Assembly (NCBI RefSeq): GCF_012070395.1
Contig: NZ_JAAFYS010000001.1
Location: 288,001-352,000, forward strand
Direction: 5' to 3'
From: Pseudoroseicyclus tamaricis
Lineage (GTDB): Bacteria; Pseudomonadota; Alphaproteobacteria; Rhodobacterales; Rhodobacteraceae
Length of the DNA: 64,000 nt
Part shown: piece by piece, positions 59,103 to 64,000 of the stretch
How positions within the stretch are numbered: position 1 is the first letter of the stretch
How the letters are laid out: the number at the start of each line of letters is the position of its first letter
The notes under the pieces: generated by a model
The model's input: the letters and a program-made list of their open reading frames with translations, nothing else
What the model was told of the DNA's origin: nothing
Database searches by the model: none
Position numbers and translations under genes: made by a program

Positions 59103-59115
59103 GCGCGCCGCTCCC

Positions 59116-61914
59116 TCAATTGCCCAGCCGTTCCAGCAGCGCCGGGACATGGACCTGGTCGGATTTGTAGTTGCCCGTCAGCACGTGCATCACGAGGTTG
59201 ACGCCGAAGCGCAGCGCCAGCTCCCGCTGCCGGTCGCCGGCCTGCCCGCGCCCGATGGGCAGGAGCGGGGCGCCGATCTCGTCCACTGCCCAAGCGGCGG
59301 CCCAGTCGTTGCCGCCGATCACCACCGGCGTCACGCCGTCGTTGAGGTTGCGGAAGGGCATCCCCTCCAGCTGCTCGGCATCGGGCGTGCTCGCCTCGAC
59401 CCAGACGTCATGGCTGGCAAAGCGTCCGGGGAAGTCCTGCAGCAGGTAGAAGGTGCGGGTGAGCACGTGATCGGCCGGCAGCGGCTCCAGCGGCGGGATG
59501 TTCAGCGGCCGGGCGAGAGCCTGCAGCATCCGCCCCTCGGGCGTGCTGCCGCCGAAGGTGCCGAGATCAGAATCGCGGGTGTCGAAGACGATCATCCCGC
59601 CGCCGGCGAGGTAGCGGTTGAGCTTGTCGTAGGCGGCGGGGGAGGGCAGCGCCATGTCCGCCGTCACGGGCCAGTAGAGCAGCGGGAAGAAGGCCAGCTC
59701 GTCCGCCTCGATATCGACGCCCATCGGCGGGCCCGGCTCCACAGAGGTGCGGGCGAAGAGCGTGCGCGACAGGCCGAGGAGCCCCGCCTCCGCCAGCTCG
59801 TCCACCGTGTCGTCGCCGGTGAGGACATGGGCCAGCACCACCTCGGAGGTGGCGATCTCGGCGAAAAGGTCCGTCCCGGTCTCTGCCGGGGCCTCCCCCT
59901 CCTGCGCCCGCGCCGGGCCGGGGGGCAGGGCGGAGAGGAGGACGATGGCCAGTGCCGCGGCGGCTCCCCGACCGGTGCCCCGACCGCCACCGCGCAGGCG
60001 GCCGCTGAGGGCGAGGGAGGCGATCATGTCGAGGAGCAGCAGCCCCAGCGCCACCGCCAGCAGCCAGCCTTGCAGCGGCAGCTCGGCGCGGGCGGCGAGC
60101 CCCTCCACCGGCACGTCCGCCGGCCACGTGGCGGGGGCGAGCGACATCTCCTCGGAGCCGACGTTGATCGCCAGCGCCCGCTCGCCGGAGGAATAGAGGC
60201 CGGGCAGCAGCTCGGGCCCCGGCGTGCCGGCGGCGAGGCGGGCACCGGGCACGCCCGGCAGGTCATCCGCCGGCGCCAGTCGCCCGAAGGCATCGATGAG
60301 CTGCTCAGGTTGCCAGATCGTCCCCTCCAACGCCTCCGCCTGCTCGGCGGGGGCGCCGGCGGTGAGGGCGAGCCGCTCCAGCATCTGCACGAAGAGGCCG
60401 GAGAGCGGCAGCGACGACCACTCGGCATTGGCGGTGACGTGGAAGAGGATCACCTGCCCCGCGCCGACCTCGCGGCGGGTGACGAGAGGCGTGCCGTCGG
60501 CCAGCTCGGCGACGACGCGCGCCGCCAGCTCCGGCCCCGGCTCCGCCAGCACCTGCGCGCTGACCTCGACATCGGGCGGCACCGGCAGGCCGAAGAAGGG
60601 CGAGCCCGGCTCGAAGGGCGCCAGCGCCTTCGGCTCCCCCCAGCTCATCGCCCCGCCGACGGAGCGGCCCCCGGCACGCAGGCGCACGGGCAGGAGCGGA
60701 TCGGTCTCCCCCACCGCCACGTCGGCGGCGGCGAGGCGCGGGCCGGCAAAGCGCAGAAGGAGCCCTCCGTCCTCCACCCAGGCCTCCAGCGCCTGCGTCT
60801 CCTCGGGGGAGATCTCGGCGACGTCGGCGAGGATGATGGCGTCGGGGTTGGCGAGCACGATGTCCCCCAGCGTGCCCTCGATGAGGTCCGCCGAGGGCTC
60901 CAGCGCCTCGTGGAGGTAGTGGAGCGGCGAGAGCAGCTCGGGCAGCTCGTCGGAGGTGCCGCCGGCCAGCAGCGCGATCTCCCGCCGGCGCAGAGCGTCG
61001 CCGGTCAGCTGCACGGCGGCGGCGGAGCGGCGGCCGGGCAGCTCGACGCGGGTCAGGCGGTTGCGCAGCTCGGGCGGCAGGTCGAGCCGCACCTCGGCCT
61101 CCGCCTCGCCGGGGGCGAAGCTGAGCTCCGCCTCCGCCAGCGGGCGCTCGGTGCCGGACGGGTCCAGCCCCACGGCGGCGGCGGTGACGGTGAGGTCGGG
61201 GCCGACGGGGGTGCGTGTGGCACGCAGCACGACCTCGCCCTCCTCGGCCGCCAGCGGGCGGAGGGCGACGATGGAGCGCGGCGTCTGGAAGACGCTGACC
61301 GGCCCGTGCGACTGCAGGAGGGAAAGGAGCGGCGCCCGGCTCGCCCGCTCGAGCCCGTCGGAGAGCCAGTAGGTCTCGAACGGCCCTTCGAGGCTCGCCG
61401 CGAAGGCGGTGAGATCCTGCGGCTCCCACGGGCGCGGCTGGACGCCGGGGAGGGACTGGGCGAGCGCCTCGGCGGGTCCGAAGACCGGCGCCTCGGCCGG
61501 CGGGTCTGTCAGCGCGACGAGAGCGGTGGGCCGCCCGAGACGCCGCGCCTCGGCCAGCAGCGCCTCGATCCGGTCGGTGCGCGCCGGCCAGTCGGGCGCG
61601 TCGGCCCAGCTGGCATCGGCGAGAATGAGGAGCGGCCCGTCGCCGGGCGTGCGCTCCGACGGGTTCAGCACCGGGCCGGCGAAGCCGAGGATGACGAGGC
61701 CGAGGGCGGCGAGGCGCAGCAGCAGGAGCCACCATGGCGTGCGGTCCGACTGGCTCTCCTCGTCGCCGAGGCCGAGGAGCAGCGCCACGGCCGGGAAGCG
61801 CCGGCGGATCGGCGCAGGCGGGACGGCGCGCAGGATCAGCCAGAGGATCGGCAGAAGGACGAGGCCGAGGAGGAGCCAGGGGGCGGTGAAGCCGAGGGGG
61901 CCGAGGAGGGTCAT
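59116..61914 (-). CDS. DUF4159-domain protein with BatA-like N-terminus (932 aa)
   Basis: The N-terminus is BatA-like: GPLGFTAPWLLLGLVLLPILWLILRAVPPAPIRRRFPAV (about 5-44) and a second helix with WWLLLLRLAALGLVILGFAGPVL. A large periplasmic-type region follows, another helix near 640-660 (LLAVALGLLLLDMIASLAL), and a C-terminal DUF4159 domain over the last 240 residues (EVVLAHVLTGDDTVDELAEAGL ... GGMIVFDTRDSD). It is thought to belong to MoxR-linked complexes for envelope or metal-protein maturation, with no proven function. It is co-transcribed with the 688-residue protein. Confidence 0.85.
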   Translation of the reverse strand: MTLLGPLGFTAPWLLLGLVLLPILWLILRAVPPAPIRRRFPAVALLLGLGDEESQSDRTPWWLLLLRLAALGLVILGFAGPVLNPSERTPGDGPLLILADASWADAPDWPARTDRIEALLAEARRLGRPTALVALTDPPAEAPVFGPAEALAQSLPGVQPRPWEPQDLTAFAASLEGPFETYWLSDGLERASRAPLLSLLQSHGPVSVFQTPRSIVALRPLAAEEGEVVLRATRTPVGPDLTVTAAAVGLDPSGTERPLAEAELSFAPGEAEAEVRLDLPPELRNRLTRVELPGRRSAAAVQLTGDALRRREIALLAGGTSDELPELLSPLHYLHEALEPSADLIEGTLGDIVLANPDAIILADVAEISPEETQALEAWVEDGGLLLRFAGPRLAAADVAVGETDPLLPVRLRAGGRSVGGAMSWGEPKALAPFEPGSPFFGLPVPPDVEVSAQVLAEPGPELAARVVAELADGTPLVTRREVGAGQVILFHVTANAEWSSLPLSGLFVQMLERLALTAGAPAEQAEALEGTIWQPEQLIDAFGRLAPADDLPGVPGARLAAGTPGPELLPGLYSSGERALAINVGSEEMSLAPATWPADVPVEGLAARAELPLQGWLLAVALGLLLLDMIASLALSGRLRGGGRGTGRGAAAALAIVLLSALPPGPARAQEGEAPAETGTDLFAEIATSEVVLAHVLTGDDTVDELAEAGLLGLSRTLFARTSVEPGPPMGVDIEADELAFFPLLYWPVTADMALPSPAAYDKLNRYLAGGGMIVFDTRDSDLGTFGGSTPEGRMLQALARPLNIPPLEPLPADHVLTRTFYLLQDFPGRFASHDVWVEASTPDAEQLEGMPFRNLNDGVTPVVIGGNDWAAAWAVDEIGAPLLPIGRGQAGDRQRELALRFGVNLVMHVLTGNYKSDQVHVPALLERLGN

Positions 61915-61948
61915 CGCGCGGCTCCGGCCGGTTCACGGGTGGAAAGCG

Positions 61949-62000
61949 GCCGGGGGGCGCTGCCCCCCGGACCCCCCGAGGTATTTTGGGCCAGATGAAA
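61949..62000 (-). repeat. G-run hairpin intergenic element, copy 8
   Basis: On the minus strand: TTTCATCTGGCCCAAAATAC, CTCGGGGGGTCC, GGGGGGCAGCGCCCCCCGG. It is the most typical copy, and its core is identical to copy 3. It interrupts the MoxR/DUF58/DUF4159 cluster in the 216-base gap between the DUF58 and DUF4159 genes. Confidence 0.85.
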
Positions 62001-62130
62001 GGGCGGACGGGACGCCAGCGAGACGGGGCGGGCGGTGGCGCGCGTGGAGGCGCAGGTTGAAGGAGCCGCGGCGCGCGGCGCGGGGGCCGGGCGGCGGGGC
62101 CGGGGGGAGAGGGCGTCGGGGCGGGTCATG

Positions 62131-63018
62131 TCAGGCGCGCTGGTCCAGGGCCGTGTAGAGCCAGAGGAGGGCGGGGGCCGCCGGCTCCGACGTCAGGTGC
62201 GTGGTGAAGAGCCAGCCGGACATGCGGGCGAGCTGCGCGAGGCGGTCCTTCCGCTCGGCGAGGCGATCGAGGTAGCGCTGGCGCAGCGCGTCGGCCTTCA
62301 GCGTCTCGTGGCGGAGGGAGCCGGCGCCCGATTCGAAGATGGTGCGGCCGCGGAAGGGGAAGCTCTCCTCCTCCGGGTCGAGGATCTGCAGGAAGGCGCC
62401 GCGGATGCCGCGATCCGCCGCCTGCGCGATGGCCGCCTCGAGCGGGGCCGGATCGCCGAGGAAATCGGAGAGGAAGACGGCGCGCGAGTGCGGCGGCAGC
62501 CCCTCCTGCCCCGGCAGGCCGTATTCCGCGCTCTCCTCCCCCACCAAAGCGTTGGCGAGGCGGGCCAGCTGCGCCTCGCCCGGGCGGGGCGGCAGGCCGT
62601 CGCCCTCCGCGGTGGAGCCGGTGAGGCCGACGCGCTCACCGCCGCGGATGAGCAGGGCGGAGAGGGCAAGGGCGAGAAGGCGGGCACGCTCCGCCTTCTG
62701 GGGGATCCTGTCCGAGGAGGCGTGGCGCATCGCCGAGGAGCGGTCGACCCAGAGGGCGACGGACTGGGCGATCTGCCACTCCTTGTCCTGTACGAAGGTC
62801 TGGTCCGTCTTGCCGGAGCGGCGCCAGTCGATGCGGGTGCTGGCGTCGCTCTGGTGGCTGGGCCGGTACTGCCAGAAGCTGTCGCCGAGGCCGGCCCGCC
62901 GCCGGCCGTGCTGGCCGAGCGCCACCGTCGCCGCCAGCTGCTCCGCCGAGGCCAGCAGGGGCGGCAGCGGATCGGCCAGCGCCTCGGCGCGCGAGCGGAG
63001 GTCGGCGGGCGCGCTCAC
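62131..63018 (-). CDS. DUF58-domain protein
   Basis: A 295-residue soluble protein of the DUF58 family, whose core is a von-Willebrand-type domain. The diagnostic stretch is GLGDSFWQYRPSHQSDASTRIDWRRSGKTDQTFVQDKEW (about 43-81); VALWVDRSSAMRHAS carries a DxSxS-like position and AVFLSDFLGDPAPLEAAI follows. DUF58 proteins pair with MoxR AAA ATPases and are thought to act in assembly of complexes. Its start overlaps the moxR stop by four bases. Confidence 0.9.
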   Translation of the reverse strand: MSAPADLRSRAEALADPLPPLLASAEQLAATVALGQHGRRRAGLGDSFWQYRPSHQSDASTRIDWRRSGKTDQTFVQDKEWQIAQSVALWVDRSSAMRHASSDRIPQKAERARLLALALSALLIRGGERVGLTGSTAEGDGLPPRPGEAQLARLANALVGEESAEYGLPGQEGLPPHSRAVFLSDFLGDPAPLEAAIAQAADRGIRGAFLQILDPEEESFPFRGRTIFESGAGSLRHETLKADALRQRYLDRLAERKDRLAQLARMSGWLFTTHLTSEPAAPALLWLYTALDQRA

Positions 63019-64000
63019 GCGGCGCGGCCGACGCGGGTGACGTCTTCCGTCACCCGGCCGATGAGCCCATCGAGGCTCTCGCCCCGGGCACGGGCGGCGA
63101 AGCCGAGCGACATGCGGTGCTTGAGGATCGGCGGGGCGAGGCGCGCCACGTCCTCCGCCGAGGGGGCGAGGCGGCCGTTGATCAGCGCCTCGGCCCGCAC
63201 GCCCAGCATCAGCGCCTGCGCGGCGCGGGGGCCCGGGCCCCAGGAGAGCGACTGGCGGATGTAATCGGGCGCCTCGGGCTCCCCCGGGCGGCAGGCGCGG
63301 ACGAGATCGAGGATCATCTCGACGATCCCCTCGCCCACCGGCATCCGGCGCAGGAGCTGCTGCGCGTCGATCAGCTCGGCAGCGGTGAAGACCTCGTGCG
63401 TCTGCCCCTCCGCCGCGCCGGTGGTGGCGAGCAGGATGTCGGCTTCGGTCTGGCGCGTCGGGTAGGGCACGTCGATCTGCATCAGGAAGCGGTCGAGCTG
63501 CGCCTCGGGGAGCGGATACGTCCCCTCCTGCTCGATCGGGTTCTGCGTGGCGAGCACGTGGAACGGCGGGCCGAGCCGGTGGTGCTGGCCGGCGATCGTC
63601 ACCTCCCGCTCCTGCATCGCCTGAAGGAGGGCGGATTGCGTGCGGGGGGAGGCCCGGTTGATCTCGTCGGCCATCAGCAGCTGGCAGAAGACCGGGCCGG
63701 GGATGAAGCGGAAGGACCGGGCGCCGTCCGCGGCCGTCTCCAGCACCTCGGAGCCGAGGATGTCCGATGGCATCAGGTCGGGCGTGAACTGGATGCGCGA
63801 GGGGGCGAGGCCCATCACGGTCGCCAGCGTGTCCACCAGCCGGGTCTTGCCGAGACCGGGCAGGCCCACGAGCAGCGCGTGGCCGCCGCAGACGAGCGCG
63901 GCGAGCGACAGGTCCACCACCCGCTCCTGCCCGATGAAGCGGCGCGCGATAGCGGTGCGGGCCTCGCCCAGGCGGGCGCCGAGGCTCTCGATGGCGGCGA
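63015..64000 (-). CDS. MoxR-family AAA ATPase (partial, 5' end outside window)
   Basis: 328 codons are visible; the N-terminus lies beyond the right edge. The frame continues past the apparent valine-started reading, with LGEARTAIARRFIGQERVVD preceding. Walker A is VGLPGLGKTRL, Walker B is LLMADEINRASPRTQSALLQAMQE (MoxR hallmark), sensor 1 is VLATQNPIEQEGTYPLPEAQLDRFL, and the C-terminal AAA lid follows with SWGPGPRAAQALML. It drives the DUF58/DUF4159 partners in this operon. It reads from the right edge into the DUF58 gene with a four-base overlap. Confidence 0.94.
   Translation of the reverse strand, partial: AAIESLGARLGEARTAIARRFIGQERVVDLSLAALVCGGHALLVGLPGLGKTRLVDTLATVMGLAPSRIQFTPDLMPSDILGSEVLETAADGARSFRFIPGPVFCQLLMADEINRASPRTQSALLQAMQEREVTIAGQHHRLGPPFHVLATQNPIEQEGTYPLPEAQLDRFLMQIDVPYPTRQTEADILLATTGAAEGQTHEVFTAAELIDAQQLLRRMPVGEGIVEMILDLVRACRPGEPEAPDYIRQSLSWGPGPRAAQALMLGVRAEALINGRLAPSAEDVARLAPPILKHRMSLGFAARARGESLDGLIGRVTEDVTRVGRAA

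Noticed and set aside
58855-61998. A 1047-residue open frame on the plus strand
   Set aside because: It lies wholly antisense to the DUF4159 and 688-residue genes, is rich in Arg/Ala/Gly/Pro and has no domain; long shadows are expected at this G+C content.

Overview
The window is dense, very G+C-rich proteobacterial chromosome. Several features point to an alphaproteobacterium of the order Rhodobacterales: the split F0 ATP synthase operon (I, a, c, b', b) without F1, the 44-residue L34 with rnpA and yidD, the Hint-domain protein, the invasion-locus-B-like secreted protein, and intergenic repeats with the core TTTCATCTGGCCCAAAATACC style. The species cannot be told from the sequence. There are no tRNA or rRNA genes, no insertion sequence and no CRISPR array. 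Most long reading frames on the opposite strand of real genes are G+C shadows and were left out.

Layout. 1-5136: the start of an O-acetylhomoserine sulfhydrylase gene, a TfdB-like flavin monooxygenase coupled to a PPC-domain protein, a thioredoxin-like protein and a Hint-domain protein. 5137-12768: rpmH-rnpA-yidD, nudC, a cyclic-phosphodiesterase/nucleotidase, rlmN and an unknown protein. 12908-25002: a carbohydrate locus divided around a LacI regulator. To the left run an ABC importer (binding protein, two permeases, ATPase), a GH2 beta-mannosidase-like enzyme, a TIM-barrel isomerase and a Gfo/Idh/MocA dehydrogenase; to the right run the regulator and a second isomerase/dehydrogenase pair. 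25495-32128: LOG protein, dapD, a methyltransferase, and NAD salvage genes pncA and pncB. 32125-33960: an A+T-richer island with an anti-phage dCTP-deaminase-like protein and a divergent 55-residue protein. 34055-41303: envelope and housekeeping genes, plus a short structured transcription unit (35574-35793) with a near-perfect Shine-Dalgarno sequence and an 18-codon frame. 41372-47444: recQ, nitroreductase, an MbfA-like iron exporter, asparaginase, IalB-like and VOC proteins. 47543-51868: ffh, three tandem GNAT genes, chorismate mutase, rpsP and rimM, nearly all overlapping. 53796-56477: F0 ATP synthase. 57036-64000: MoxR / DUF58 / DUF4159 / membrane-protein cluster, cut at the right edge.

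The genes are packed with 1-8 base overlaps, so most clusters look like translationally coupled operons. Intergenic space is largely occupied by three repeat families: GTAG-headed REP hairpins, a roughly 180 bp imperfect inverted-repeat element built from two related arms, and a G-run hairpin element seen eight times. Three genes (Hint protein, pncA, the MDR oxidoreductase) take their stop codon from the GTAG head of an adjoining REP. The points most worth following up are the deaminase island with its small divergent partner, the self-pairing Shine-Dalgarno RNA at 35574-35793, and the keto-sugar-type enzyme set in the sugar locus.
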